This document shows positions 41,771 to 51,457 of a stretch of 55,297 nt of DNA, in pieces; the first letter of the stretch is position 1, and every line of letters starts with the position of its first letter. Below the pieces are notes generated by a model. It worked only from the letters and a program-made list of their open reading frames with translations, made no database searches and had not been told where the DNA came from. The stretch is from Tardiphaga robiniae. GTDB taxonomy: Bacteria > Pseudomonadota > Alphaproteobacteria > Rhizobiales > Xanthobacteraceae. Where the stretch lies: NCBI RefSeq assembly GCF_013359755.1, contig NZ_JABMCJ010000060.1, forward strand, positions 1-55,297. Reading direction: 5' to 3'. The position numbers and the translations under genes are program-made.

Positions 41771-43528
41771 ATGAACGCCCATGCCCAGATCGCCGCCAAT
41801 CTGATCGCACCCGACACGTCCGGCATGAATTTCTACCGCGCCGATCCGGCGCTGACCGATCTGCTGCGCATTCATCTGCCGGAGGATCTGTTCAAGCATA
41901 TCGAGCCGCATCTCGATCGGCTGGGTGGCCTTGTCGGTGGTCCGCTCGATGAAGCCGGGCGGATGGCCGACAAGCATGGGCCCGTGCTTCACCAGCGCGA
42001 TAAGTTCGGCCAGGACGTCCAATGGGTGGAATATCACCCGGCCTATCGCGAACTGGAGAACGCAGCCTTCGGCGAGTTCGGCATTCACGCGCTGTCGCAC
42101 CGCAAGGGCATTATGGGCTGGCCCTCGACCTATCCGGTGGCGGCCAAACACGCCTTTACGTTCCTGTTCAACCAGGCCGAGTTCGGCATGGGCTGCCCGA
42201 TCAATGTCACCGACGGTGCTGCGAAGCTGCTGTCGAATTTCGGCGACGATGCGCTCAAGGCGAAATATCTCGACGGGCTGACGCAGACCGACATGAGCAA
42301 GCTGACCCAGGGCGGCCAGTTCATGACCGAGAAGGAAGGCGGCTCCGACGTCGGCAAGCTGACGACGCGGGCCGTGCAGGAGGGCGATCACTGGCGGCTG
42401 TATGGAGAAAAGTGGTTCTGCTCCAATGCCGATGCGAAGGTCGTGATGCTGCTGGCGCGGCCGGAAGGTGCGGTCGGCGGCACCAAGGGCGTCGGCCTGT
42501 TCCTGATGCCGCGGACGCTCGATGACGGCACGCCCAATCACTACCGGATCGTGCGCCTGAAGGACAAGCTCGGCACGCGGTCGATGGCATCAGGTGAGAT
42601 CAAGCTTGAGGGCGCTATCGCTTATGCCGTCGGCAAGCTCGATCGCGGCTTCGTGCAGATGGCCGAGATGGTGAATTCGTCGCGCCTGTCGAATGGCGTG
42701 AAGTCGACCTCGCTGATGCGCCGCGCCTGGCACGATGCGATGGCAGTCGCGCGTGGACGTGTCGTGTTCGGCCAGCGCATTATCGACATGCCGCTGGCGC
42801 GGCGGCAGTTGATGAAGATCATGCTGGCGACCGAGCAGGCGTTGTCGATGAGCTTCCTCACCGCGGATGCGCTGGACCGTGCAGAGGCCGGCAGCCAGGA
42901 CGCTGCAGCACTGCTGCGGATCCTGACGCCGACGCTGAAATTCCGTGCTACCCGTGACGCGCGCAAGGTCTGCGGCGACGCGATGGAGATGCGCGGCGGT
43001 GTCGGTTACATCGAGGAATTCGCCACCGCGCGGCTGCTGCGCGATGCGCATCTCGGCTCGATCTGGGAAGGCACCGGTAATATCGTCGCGCTCGATGCGC
43101 TGACACGTGCGGTTGGGCGGCATGGCGCGGAGGCTGCGCTTGCTGCCGACTTGCATGCGCGGCTCGATGACTCGCCAAGCGTGCCGCAGGCATGGCGGGA
43201 TCGCCTGCGCGGTCTGACAGACAAGGCGATCGACTTTGCCCGTGAGGTGGCTGCACGTTCGGACAATGAGGGCGATGCCCGCCGCGCAACGAGCTCGCTG
43301 TATCATGTGGCCAGCGCCGTGGCACTCACATGGGAGGCGTACCGCATCCACGCCCGGCGCGGCGACGCCCGGCGCCTGCTGCTGTCGCGCCTCGTCATCG
43401 ATCATCGCCTGATGGCGCCCGATCCGTTTGCTGTGATCGAAAGCGAAACCCAGAAGCAGATCGTCGCGCATCTGCTGGGTGAGCGCGATGTCAGCATGGA
43501 GGAGGCCAGTCGGCTGATGCTGGCCTGA
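41771..43528 (+). CDS. Acyl-CoA dehydrogenase, AidB-like
   Basis: 585 residues, longer than the ~380 of ordinary fatty-acyl dehydrogenases and matching the AidB class. FAD and substrate regions: KLTQGGQFMTEKEGGSDVG in the middle, WFCSNADAKV, KLGTRSMASGEI, and the C-terminal RDAHLGSIWEGTGNIV, whose glutamate is at the usual base position of this class. AidB in E. coli binds DNA and is part of the alkylation response; most AidB-like proteins in alphaproteobacteria act on unknown acyl-CoAs. AGAGG lies 6 bases before the ATG. Ends 14 bases from the convergent epoxide-hydrolase-like gene. Confidence 0.88.
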   Translation: MNAHAQIAANLIAPDTSGMNFYRADPALTDLLRIHLPEDLFKHIEPHLDRLGGLVGGPLDEAGRMADKHGPVLHQRDKFGQDVQWVEYHPAYRELENAAFGEFGIHALSHRKGIMGWPSTYPVAAKHAFTFLFNQAEFGMGCPINVTDGAAKLLSNFGDDALKAKYLDGLTQTDMSKLTQGGQFMTEKEGGSDVGKLTTRAVQEGDHWRLYGEKWFCSNADAKVVMLLARPEGAVGGTKGVGLFLMPRTLDDGTPNHYRIVRLKDKLGTRSMASGEIKLEGAIAYAVGKLDRGFVQMAEMVNSSRLSNGVKSTSLMRRAWHDAMAVARGRVVFGQRIIDMPLARRQLMKIMLATEQALSMSFLTADALDRAEAGSQDAAALLRILTPTLKFRATRDARKVCGDAMEMRGGVGYIEEFATARLLRDAHLGSIWEGTGNIVALDALTRAVGRHGAEAALAADLHARLDDSPSVPQAWRDRLRGLTDKAIDFAREVAARSDNEGDARRATSSLYHVASAVALTWEAYRIHARRGDARRLLLSRLVIDHRLMAPDPFAVIESETQKQIVAHLLGERDVSMEEASRLMLA

Positions 43529-43542
43529 CCTGATCGCAGGGA

Positions 43543-44697
43543 CTATGAGCGCGGACCGTTATCTTTCAGGAACTTGAGCAGCAAGCGGCCGACCTCTTGT
43601 GGTTGTTCCTGCTGCACCCAATGGCCTGCGCCGTCGATCAGGTGCACCGCGCGCATATTCGTGCAGGCGCTGTTTTGCATCGTCTCGATGGCGCCGGGAC
43701 GCTGATAGATGCCCCAGTCCTGCTTGCCCGAAATGAAAGCTGAAGGGACGTCGATGGTGCGACCGGCAAAGGTCTCGTAGTCGGCATTGAACGCGCCTGT
43801 CGTGTTACAGCGGTACCATTGCAATCCGCCCTGGAAGCCGGTGCGGGCATATTCACCGGCATAGAAGGCCAGTTCATTGTCCGGCAACCATTTGCATGAT
43901 GCGATCTGTTCAGGCGTCGGCATCTCTGCCGCGACGGTCTCGGCCATGGTCTGGTCGCGGTCCATCACATAATAGGTCGGCAGCTTCGCCAGTTCGCTTG
44001 CCGTCCAGCCCTGCAATGGAGTGGGCGTGTTGCCCGGCCAGTCCGCACTCTTGTGATGATAATAGGCGCGCAGGAAATCATGCACGCCTTGCGGTGCGTG
44101 TTGCATATCAGCGTTGGCAGCACGCGTCGCGTAGTACCACTGATAATGGATACGCGGCCGCGGCAATGCCGCGAGGTCGCGATGCACAGGGTCGTCGGCC
44201 TTTGGCGGGGCCGGCTGATCGGCGGTGCCGAATGGCAGCGGGGGAGGCCCGGCAAAGGGCGCGCTCATCAGGGCAACGGATCGGAATACATCCGGCCGCA
44301 CCAGCGCGCACCAGGCTGCGACTGAGCTGCCATAGTCGTGTCCGACCACCGCATCGACATGGCGATAGCCGAAGGCGGCGACGAGGCCGACCGCATCGCG
44401 CACGAGGTTGAGCAGATTGAAGGGACGCAGATCGCCATCATAGTCTGCGCTCCAGCCGGTGGTACGACCATAGCCGCGTTGGTCCGGCGCAATCACGTGA
44501 TAGCCGGCAGCGGCAAGCTGCGGCATCACCTTGCGCCAGCTGAAGGCCAGTTCGGGAAAGCCGTGCACCAGCAGGATGCAGGGCCGGCCCTTGGTTTCGA
44601 AGCCGGCCTCCAGCACATGCACGCGCAAACCGTTGATGTCCTCGACAAAGCGCGAGCGAATTCCAGCCGGCAGAATGTTGGGATCGATGGGTGTCAC
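43543..44697 (-). CDS. Alpha/beta hydrolase, epoxide-hydrolase-like
   Basis: 384 residues. Nucleophile aspartate D121 in VVGHDYGSSVAAW, oxyanion motif HGFPE near 46-50, PDQRGYGRT, and the histidine in GAGHWVQQEQP, which is the soluble epoxide hydrolase pattern (Asp nucleophile rather than Ser). I start at GTG 44697, with GGAGG 4 bases upstream; the frame is open to 44853 but that would overlap the RNA methyltransferase gene. It follows that gene by 67 bases on the same strand. A fluoroacetate or haloalkane dehalogenase is a less likely alternative. Confidence 0.85.
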   Translation of the reverse strand: MTPIDPNILPAGIRSRFVEDINGLRVHVLEAGFETKGRPCILLVHGFPELAFSWRKVMPQLAAAGYHVIAPDQRGYGRTTGWSADYDGDLRPFNLLNLVRDAVGLVAAFGYRHVDAVVGHDYGSSVAAWCALVRPDVFRSVALMSAPFAGPPPLPFGTADQPAPPKADDPVHRDLAALPRPRIHYQWYYATRAANADMQHAPQGVHDFLRAYYHHKSADWPGNTPTPLQGWTASELAKLPTYYVMDRDQTMAETVAAEMPTPEQIASCKWLPDNELAFYAGEYARTGFQGGLQWYRCNTTGAFNADYETFAGRTIDVPSAFISGKQDWGIYQRPGAIETMQNSACTNMRAVHLIDGAGHWVQQEQPQEVGRLLLKFLKDNGPRS

Positions 44698-44764
44698 GTC
44701 GCCTCCATGCTGCACTTGTGCGGCAGCGTGAGTGCACTCCAGCGCAAGCACCGTGAAAAGACAA

Positions 44765-46003
44765 CTAGCGTTTGAGGCGGGCCACCAATTCGATATGGGG
44801 CGTATGCCGGAACTGGTCCACGGGTGTGACGCTCTCGAGCTTGTAGCCGCCATCGATCAGGATCTTTGCATCGCGTGCGAAGGTCTGGACGTTGCACGAC
44901 ACGGCGACGACGACGGGGATCTTGCTTGCCGCGAGCCGTTCGACTTGTGCTTGCGCGCCCTGGCGCGGCGGATCGAACACGACAGCGTCGAAGTCGCGCA
45001 ATTCCTGCGGCACCAGTGGACGGCGAAACAAGTCGCGCATCTCTGCCTTGATGGGCTTCAGGCCCTTGGTGTCCTTGATGGCCTGTTGCAGCGATGTGAT
45101 CGCGCCACCATCGCTGTCGAGGGCGGTGACCTTGGATTTGGCTGCAAGCCGGAGCGCAAAGGGGCCGATACCGCAGAACAGATCGGCGATGTTTTTCGCG
45201 CCTTTGCAGAGCTGGAGCACAAGCGCCGCCAATGTCTCTTCACCGGCCGCGGTGGCTTGCAGGAACGAGCCCGGCGGCAACGTAACCTGCGCGCTGCCCA
45301 TCGCGACCACGGGCGGCACGCGCATCAGCACGAGTTCGCCATGTCGTGTGAGACGTGCCAGTTTGTGCGCCTCAGCAATGCGCGACAGCGCTGTGATGAT
45401 CGCGGTCGGCAATGGCCCGGTGCCGCGGACGTCGATATCGAGTCCGTTGCTGGCCGCTGTCACCTGAATGTCCAGCGGCTTGCTGACCGGCTTCAACACC
45501 TCGGCCAGCGCGCGTGCGGCATCGAGAGCGCCATCCAGCGCAGGATCCAGGATCGGGCACGCGTCAATGGCGATGATGGCGTGGCTCGCCGATGCCGCAA
45601 AGCCGACACGCAGTCCGCCATCGCTGCCACGGCGGGCATGCAACGTCACGCGGCGGCGGCCTGCACCATGGGCATCGACGATCGGATCGACCGGGCAGGT
45701 GATCTTCGCCTGTGCCAGCGCGTCGATCACGATCTGGCGCTTCCAGGTCTGATAGGGATCGGGCTGCCAGTGCTGGATGGCGCAGCCGCCGCAGCGCGTG
45801 AAGTAGGTGCAGAACGGATCAATTCGTTCCGGGCTGGCGGTGTCGATCTGCAGCAATCGTCGACGCTCCGGATGTTCGTCGTCGCGTTCCGTCTCGACGA
45901 TCTCATGCGCCAGCGTGTAGGGCACGAACAGCGACGCGCCACTGGTGAGGCTGACGCCGTCGCCGCGCTGGCCGACATGATCGATGGTCAGGTGTTCAGC
46001 CAC
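44765..46003 (-). CDS. RumA/TrmA-family RNA (uracil-5-) methyltransferase
   Basis: 412 residues. N-terminal TRAM-like segment ([15 protein letters not shown]), a 4Fe-4S site from C65, C71, C74 ([15 protein letters not shown]) and C149, a SAM-binding [11 protein letters not shown] motif, [11 protein letters not shown], and the nucleophile cysteine in [11 protein letters not shown]. Methylates uridine in rRNA or tRNA; which site cannot be decided. I start at GTG 46003, which overlaps the tlyA stop by eight bases; ATG 46036 and the longer frame to 46096 are alternatives. Confidence 0.87.
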   Translation of the reverse strand: MAEHLTIDHVGQRGDGVSLTSGASLFVPYTLAHEIVETERDDEHPERRRLLQIDTASPERIDPFCTYFTRCGGCAIQHWQPDPYQTWKRQIVIDALAQAKITCPVDPIVDAHGAGRRRVTLHARRGSDGGLRVGFAASASHAIIAIDACPILDPALDGALDAARALAEVLKPVSKPLDIQVTAASNGLDIDVRGTGPLPTAIITALSRIAEAHKLARLTRHGELVLMRVPPVVAMGSAQVTLPPGSFLQATAAGEETLAALVLQLCKGAKNIADLFCGIGPFALRLAAKSKVTALDSDGGAITSLQQAIKDTKGLKPIKAEMRDLFRRPLVPQELRDFDAVVFDPPRQGAQAQVERLAASKIPVVVAVSCNVQTFARDAKILIDGGYKLESVTPVDQFRHTPHIELVARLKR

Positions 46004-46751
46004 GCCGGGCACCCATGAAGAACTCGATATTGCCATCGCCGCCTGTGATTGACGACGGGAAGACCTCGATATCGGTGCAGCCGAGTGTCCTGGCAAAATC
46101 CGTGATGTCGTCGCAGATGGCCTGATGCACGGCAGCGTTCTTGATGATGCCGCGCTTGGATTGCTTTCGATCGGCCTCGAATTGCGGCTTGATCAGCGCC
46201 AGCAGGCTCATCGGCGCCGCGGCGAGCGATAGCGCGACAGGCAGCACCGCCTTGAGCGAGATGAAGCTGACATCGATCACAACCACATCCGGGCGGGCCG
46301 GCAGACGCTTGTTCTCATAGCTGCGGATATCCGTTTCTTCCATCGAGATGATTTTCGGATGGCCGTGCAGCGATGGATGAAGCTGGCTGTGCCCGACATC
46401 GATGGAGAAGACCATGCTGGCGCCGTTGGCGAGCAGCACTTCGGTAAAACCGCCGGTGGAGGCGCCGACGTCGAGGCAGACGTGGTCCTCGATCTCGATC
46501 GGATATAGCTCGAGCGCACCTGCGAGCTTGACCCCGCCGCGCGAGACCCAGGGATGCGCCGGTTCAGCCTCGATGGCGGCGTCGAGCAGCAGCGGTTCTG
46601 ACGCTTTGGCGACCGCTTTGCCGTTGGCCTTCACAAGCCCCGCTTCGATGGCGGCTTGCGCACGCGCGCGGCTTTCGAAAATTCCGCGGTCGACGAGAAG
46701 TGTATCGGCGCGTTTGCGCGGCGCGGCAGCAGTGTTCTGAGATTTCGTCAT
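45996..46751 (-). CDS. tlyA: TlyA-family rRNA methyltransferase
   Basis: 251 residues: an S4 RNA-binding domain at about 15-65 ([20 protein letters not shown]) and an FtsJ-like methyltransferase domain with [15 protein letters not shown] and [16 protein letters not shown]. TlyA 2'-O-methylates 16S and 23S rRNA in mycobacteria; the homologue's targets here are inferred. Two bases after the nucleoside deoxyribosyltransferase stop and overlapping the RumA-type start, so it is in the middle of a three-gene translational run. Confidence 0.9.
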   Translation of the reverse strand: MTKSQNTAAAPRKRADTLLVDRGIFESRARAQAAIEAGLVKANGKAVAKASEPLLLDAAIEAEPAHPWVSRGGVKLAGALELYPIEIEDHVCLDVGASTGGFTEVLLANGASMVFSIDVGHSQLHPSLHGHPKIISMEETDIRSYENKRLPARPDVVVIDVSFISLKAVLPVALSLAAAPMSLLALIKPQFEADRKQSKRGIIKNAAVHQAICDDITDFARTLGCTDIEVFPSSITGGDGNIEFFMGARRG

Positions 46752-46753
46752 GG

Positions 46754-47296
46754 TCAGTACGATGCAGCAAGTTTCAAACAGGCTTCGAAGCTCGTTAGAT
46801 CCTGCCAGAGATCTTCGGGTGCTTCGCGGGGGAAGATCATGGGTGCGCCGTAGAGATCGAGCGCATGGATCATCATCAGATTGTCGGCGAGGCCGAAATT
46901 TTCGACGGTGAGCCCATCCGCATCCACCAGATGTCCGTCCCGATCGGTGACCTCGGTCATGCGGCGCACGCGGTCGATATAGAGCGTCGGGTCATTGCAA
47001 TAGCCAAAGCAGAGCTTGCCGTGGCCCGCCATATAGCCGAGCTCGAACACCGTACCGGCATCGGCGCTTGGACCGCGGAACGGCGTGAGATTGGCGATGA
47101 TGATGTCGCAGTGATTCATCATCGCCTCGTTACCGTGAAAAATCTGGCGCGAAGCGTCGCCGGCATTGATGTCGATGGCGTTATCGAGCGGGAAGAACCC
47201 GTGCGCGCCGTAGCGCTTGCAGAGCGCGACCTTCTGCCGGCCGATCTCGGCGGCATTGGGCAGGAACACGTCGGGGCCTGCGAGATAGATATTCAT
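46754..47296 (-). CDS. Nucleoside 2-deoxyribosyltransferase
   Basis: 180 residues of the NDT family (IYLAGPDVFLPNAAEIGRQK; ANLTPFRGPSADAGTVFELG with the conserved Asp/Glu pair; GAPMIF). NDTs move 2-deoxyribose between bases, for salvage of deoxynucleosides. The gene is followed at two bases by tlyA, and a hairpin separates it from dxs upstream. A nucleotide-hydrolase (DNPH1-like) activity is an alternative in this family. Confidence 0.87.
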   Translation of the reverse strand: MNIYLAGPDVFLPNAAEIGRQKVALCKRYGAHGFFPLDNAIDINAGDASRQIFHGNEAMMNHCDIIIANLTPFRGPSADAGTVFELGYMAGHGKLCFGYCNDPTLYIDRVRRMTEVTDRDGHLVDADGLTVENFGLADNLMMIHALDLYGAPMIFPREAPEDLWQDLTSFEACLKLAASY

Positions 47297-47352
47297 GAAG
47301 TCCCCGTCTCATGGTGAGCCGCGCCGACATTGACGAGCCAATTCAGACGAGA

Positions 47353-47389
47353 ACGAGGCAATCCGGCGGTTCCTGCCGAATTGCCTCGT
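47353..47389. terminator. Hairpin between dxs and the deoxyribosyltransferase gene
   Basis: ACGAGGCAAT (47353-47362) pairs with ATTGCCTCGT (47380-47389) with CGGC/GCCG inside. It lies downstream of the dxs stop on the minus strand. No clear T-run, so partial termination or message processing are equally possible. Confidence 0.5.
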
Positions 47390-47436
47390 CGTATTCTCTT
47401 CGCAATTGCAAACGCGATGTCGCGTTCAACGACAGA

Positions 47437-49362
47437 TCAAGCGAGCTTGACGGTCTCGGCCTTGAAATCCTTGCCGAGGGTCTCGAACACCTTCTTGACG
47501 ATCCCCTTAGAGTCGAGACCCGCCTGGGCATACATCGCTGCCGGTGTGTCGTGATCCTGGAACATGTCGGGCAGCACCAGCGAACGCATGCGCAGACCGC
47601 CGTCGAGCATGCCGTTGTCGGCGAGCAGCTGCATCACATGCGAGCCGAATCCACCAATCGAACCTTCTTCGACGGTCAGAAGGATCTCGTGATCGCGGGC
47701 GAGCTTGAGGATCATGTCAGTGTCGAGCGGCTTCATGAAGCGCGCGTCGGCAATCGTGGTCGACAGGCCGTGGGCGGCGAGTTCGTCGGCGGCCTTCTCA
47801 CATTCGGCGAGGCGCGTGCCGAACGACAGAAGAGCAACCTTGCTGCCTTCGCGGACGATGCGGCCCTTGCCGATTTCCAGGGGGATGCCGACTTCAGGCA
47901 TCTCGACGCCGCGGCCTTCGCCGCGCGGGTAGCGCAGGGCGCTCGGTGAATCGTTGATGGCGACCTGGGTCGCGACCATGTGCACCAGTTCGGCTTCGTC
48001 GGAGGCGGCCATGATGACCATGTTCGGCAGACAGCCGAGATAGGCATTGTCGAATGAGCCCGCATGGGTCGCACCATCCGCACCGACCAGTCCGGCACGA
48101 TCGATGGCGAAACGCACGGGCAGGTTCTGGATCGCCACGTCGTGGACAATCTGGTCGTAGCCGCGCTGCAGGAAGGTCGAGTAGATGGCGCAGAACGGCT
48201 TGTAGCCTTCGGTGGCGAGGCCAGCCGCAAAGGTCACCGCATGCTGCTCGGCGATGCCGACGTCGAAGGTGCGGTTCGGGAACGCCTTGTTGAAGATATC
48301 GACGCCGGTGCCCGATGGCATGGCCGCGGTGATGGCGACGATCTTGTCGTCCTTCTCGGCTTCCTTGACGAGGCTCTGGCCGAACACGTTCTGATAGGCC
48401 GGGGCGTTGGGCTTGGACTTCGATTGGGTGCCGGTCGCGACGTCGAATTTGACGACCGCATGATATTTGTCGGCGGCGGCTTCGGCCGGACCGTAGCCCT
48501 TGCCCTTCTGGGTCACGACGTGAAGCAGGATTGGGCCGGTCTCCATGTCACGGACGTTCTGCAGAACGGGCAGCAGGTGATCGAGGTTGTGGCCGTCGAT
48601 CGGGCCGACATAGTAAAAGCCGAGCTCTTCGAACAGCGTGCCGCCATTGACCATGAAGCCGCGCGAATATTCTTCGACGCGCTCGGCACGATCGGCGATC
48701 AGCTTCGGCAGGTGTTTGCCGAGCTGCTTGGCGGCATCGCGCAGCGAGCGATAGGTCTTGCCCGAATACATGCGCGACAGATAGGCCGACATGGCGCCGA
48801 CCGGCGGCGCGATCGACATGTCGTTGTCGTTGAGGATGACGATCAGGCGGGAATTCATCGCGCCTGCGTTGTTCATGGCTTCATAAGCCATGCCGGCCGA
48901 CATCGAACCGTCACCGATCACGGCGATAACGTTGTTCTTGCCGCCGGAGAGGTCGCGGGCGACCGCCATGCCGAGACCAGCGGAAATCGAGGTCGAGGAA
49001 TGCGCGGCGCCGAACGGATCGTATTCGCTCTCGCTGCGCTTGGTGAAGCCCGACAGGCCACCGGCGGTGCGCAGGGTGCGGATACGGTCGCGGCGACCGG
49101 TGAGGATCTTGTGCGGATAGGCCTGATGGCCGACGTCCCAGATGATGCGGTCGCGCGGCGTATCGAAGACGTAGTGGAGGGCGGTGGTCAGTTCGACAAC
49201 GCCAAGACCGGCGCCGAAGTGGCCGCCGGTGACGGACACCGCATCGATGGTTTCCTGACGAAGCTCGTCGGCAACCTGACGAACCCGCTCGATCTTCAGC
49301 TTCCGGAGATCTTCCGGAGTCTTGATGGTATCGAGCAACGGTGTCTTACTAAAATCGGTCAC
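47437..49362 (-). CDS. dxs: 1-deoxy-D-xylulose-5-phosphate synthase
   Basis: Condenses pyruvate and glyceraldehyde 3-phosphate with thiamine diphosphate, the first step of the MEP isoprenoid pathway. 641 residues, normal length. H49 ([10 protein letters not shown]), the GDG cofactor site at 150-152 with N178/N180 (LNDNDMSI), [15 protein letters not shown] and the glutamate in GIAEQHAVT are all present. Follows a 343-base gap after the membrane alpha/beta-hydrolase-like gene, so it likely has its own promoter. Isoprenoids feed quinones and, in photosynthetic relatives, carotenoids. Confidence 0.95.
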   Translation of the reverse strand: MTDFSKTPLLDTIKTPEDLRKLKIERVRQVADELRQETIDAVSVTGGHFGAGLGVVELTTALHYVFDTPRDRIIWDVGHQAYPHKILTGRRDRIRTLRTAGGLSGFTKRSESEYDPFGAAHSSTSISAGLGMAVARDLSGGKNNVIAVIGDGSMSAGMAYEAMNNAGAMNSRLIVILNDNDMSIAPPVGAMSAYLSRMYSGKTYRSLRDAAKQLGKHLPKLIADRAERVEEYSRGFMVNGGTLFEELGFYYVGPIDGHNLDHLLPVLQNVRDMETGPILLHVVTQKGKGYGPAEAAADKYHAVVKFDVATGTQSKSKPNAPAYQNVFGQSLVKEAEKDDKIVAITAAMPSGTGVDIFNKAFPNRTFDVGIAEQHAVTFAAGLATEGYKPFCAIYSTFLQRGYDQIVHDVAIQNLPVRFAIDRAGLVGADGATHAGSFDNAYLGCLPNMVIMAASDEAELVHMVATQVAINDSPSALRYPRGEGRGVEMPEVGIPLEIGKGRIVREGSKVALLSFGTRLAECEKAADELAAHGLSTTIADARFMKPLDTDMILKLARDHEILLTVEEGSIGGFGSHVMQLLADNGMLDGGLRMRSLVLPDMFQDHDTPAAMYAQAGLDSKGIVKKVFETLGKDFKAETVKLA

Positions 49363-49705
49363 GGCACTATTCCAATTTTACATGTCCGGGACTGCGTCTG
49401 GCTTCGGGGCCGTCGCGTTTCCGCGCGCCCACCGGACAACCGCAGCCTCCAGAACCGGGAAGCCTGTTTCGAGGCCTTATAATGGGCTTCGATTTTTCAG
49501 TGTGATATCTAACATGCTTGGCGGCGACTTCATCTGATCATTTTTGCCAGATGAATGAAGCGCTTATCTACGTTAACGGCCGGCGTTTCAGCCTGCTCGT
49601 CAGCGCATAGTCCTAGTCCCTTTACACCAAAGCGATGGCCAAAGCCAACCGCCGTGCCTGCGGGGGTGGCAGCACAATGGCGCTATGGACATTCGCGCGG
49701 TGTGC
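49363..49705. other. Gap upstream of dxs with an 8-base inverted repeat
   Basis: No convincing gene. A hairpin pairs TTCATCTG (49529-49536) with CAGATGAA (49548-49555). The rest shows no repeat or clear promoter to my eye. The dxs promoter should lie in the first ~150 bases, and the terminator of the gene that ends at 49706 should also be here. Confidence 0.4.
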
Positions 49706-51058
49706 CTAGCCGATGCGCCGGGCGACCGGTTCCGTCTCATGGGAACCCGTGTGGGTAGGGCTCTTCACGCCCAAATCGAGCTTTTTCCATGCGTTTTCGC
49801 GGGTAGTGGGGGGGCCATCGACCAACGCCAAAGTTGTAGCCGGCTGACTGACACGCCCCCTGAGAGGCACAGGCCCGCAAACGATCATGAAGAAATCGTA
49901 GGCATGCGGCCGCTCATTGGCCATGACGAACTGGAAGTGCACCCGGAAGAACTTCCAGCGGAACCGGTTGTAATGTTCCGGGCGGATGATTTCGCGGAAC
50001 CGGACGGGGACGATGGTTGGATTCCGCCGGGCCGCGCCGGCGTCGATCCCGTGACCGGCGATGGGATCGAACGGGAAGAAGTTCATCACGTCCTTGCGGG
50101 ATTGGCAGTCGATCCAATCGACGGAAGGCTCCACGGCCAGCAGCCGCAAATTGTCGCGAAAGCCTTGCGCGACTCTATGGAAGCCGACGATCGGCATATT
50201 GCCGCCGAGCGTCAGCAGCACGACGCGAGGGCCGTGGCTGCCGAGTTCCGGATCGAGCTTCAGCGCGCGGGCGAGGATTTCGGAGCCAAGGAACGACCCG
50301 GAGCTGTGCCCGACCAGCACGATTTCCTGCGCTTTGGTAGACTTGGCGACCTGGACCAGATGCTGCGCGAAACGGTCGATCCGGGCGTCCCAGTCCGGCC
50401 GGTTGCCGTGGGAAAACTGCCAGGTGAAGATGGTGTCGGCCATCAGATAGAGCAGATAAGTGTGCTTTTCGGTGTATTTCAGCAGCGAGCCGAGGACGGC
50501 CACGAACACTGCCACAGCGCCGCAGCCCACCAGAAATCCGTGTATTCCAAGCGCCTGCAGCCCTAACGCGAACAGCCAGGCGATGCCCGCCGACCAGATC
50601 GCTCCGTTGAGCAGCAGGACGTGGGGCCAGCTGATGAAGGTGGCGAAGCGCCAATGCGCCTTCCAGAACCGGCCCATCGTGCCGGAGAAGACAAGGCCCC
50701 AATAGATGGCGATGGCGTGGATCAGCGTGCGCCAGATCGGCACGGCCAGATCGCGCTGGATCATGTCTTCCCAGCGCAGGAAATCGTAATCGGTTGTGGT
50801 CTGCCAGCCGTCGCCGGAGGTTTCGATGCGCCAGGAGGCGGATTCATGCGCGAATTCGCCGTCCGTATGACCTTTCGGCCGGCTGACCGAGGTGGTCAGA
50901 CCATAGAGCCGGCCGAACTTGCGCAGTTCGGTCCGAAACATGCGGTAATACTGCGAGAGTCCCCGCGGATCGTATCCCTGCACATAGATGACATGACGGT
51001 GCTGGACGCGCACGCTGGTTCCCCGGACTGACGGCGGACTATAAACAGGCCGCGCCAT
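49706..51058 (-). CDS. Unknown membrane protein with an alpha/beta-hydrolase-like GHSSG motif
   Basis: 450 residues. N-terminal IYVQGYDPRGLSQYYRMF could be an oxyanion loop; then roughly three membrane segments at 108-128, 141-170 and 172-193; then a soluble half with VLVGHSSGSFLGSE (S253 as candidate nucleophile), and a basic C-terminal region (RFRWKFFRVHFQF). No signal peptide. The pattern fits a membrane-anchored serine hydrolase with the active half in the cytoplasm. It sits between xseB (56 bases away) and dxs. I do not recognise a named family; lipase or thioesterase activity is possible. Confidence 0.75.
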   Translation of the reverse strand: MARPVYSPPSVRGTSVRVQHRHVIYVQGYDPRGLSQYYRMFRTELRKFGRLYGLTTSVSRPKGHTDGEFAHESASWRIETSGDGWQTTTDYDFLRWEDMIQRDLAVPIWRTLIHAIAIYWGLVFSGTMGRFWKAHWRFATFISWPHVLLLNGAIWSAGIAWLFALGLQALGIHGFLVGCGAVAVFVAVLGSLLKYTEKHTYLLYLMADTIFTWQFSHGNRPDWDARIDRFAQHLVQVAKSTKAQEIVLVGHSSGSFLGSEILARALKLDPELGSHGPRVVLLTLGGNMPIVGFHRVAQGFRDNLRLLAVEPSVDWIDCQSRKDVMNFFPFDPIAGHGIDAGAARRNPTIVPVRFREIIRPEHYNRFRWKFFRVHFQFVMANERPHAYDFFMIVCGPVPLRGRVSQPATTLALVDGPPTTRENAWKKLDLGVKSPTHTGSHETEPVARRIG

Positions 51059-51114
51059 GCGCCAAGCGCTAATTCGGCCGCGGGGTGGTGCGAGGTCTCA
51101 GCCCGCGCGATTTC

Positions 51115-51366
51115 CTACTGGACGTCGAGCGGTTCGGTGCCGACCGCTTTGCCGTTCGAGTCCGTGGTGATCTTGTCCACGCGGGCTTCAGCCTGACGCA
51201 GCAACTCGTCGCAGCGCCGTTTCAGCGCCTCGCCGCGCTCATAGATGGCAACCGACTCTTCCAGCGGCACCTTGCCGTCTTCGAGGCGCTTCACGATCGA
51301 TTCCAGTTCTTCGATCGCGGTCTCAAACGTCAGCTTCTTGACGTCAGCATGGGTGTTCTCGGCCAT
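51115..51366 (-). CDS. xseB: Exodeoxyribonuclease VII small subunit
   Basis: 83 residues: LTFETAIEELESIVKRLEDG, then the heptad-like EESVAIYERGEALKRRCDELL, the family signature. Combines with XseA to cut single-stranded DNA in both directions; xseA is not in the window. I start at ATG 51366 (MAENTHADVK), the usual size; the frame is open for another 13 codons. A xseB-dxs neighbourhood is common in proteobacteria. Confidence 0.93.
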   Translation of the reverse strand: MAENTHADVKKLTFETAIEELESIVKRLEDGKVPLEESVAIYERGEALKRRCDELLRQAEARVDKITTDSNGKAVGTEPLDVQ

Positions 51367-51457
51367 TCGGTTTCCCGTGTGCGCATTTTGGAAGGACGGA
51401 GTCAAAGATATGTTTGAGGGCGTATTGTGGCGGGTACGTTTTGCGACCTGCCCCCTT

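Noticed and set aside
48064-49482. 472-residue plus-strand frame opposite dxs
   Set aside because: Overlaps dxs, which is unmistakable, and shows no family motif.
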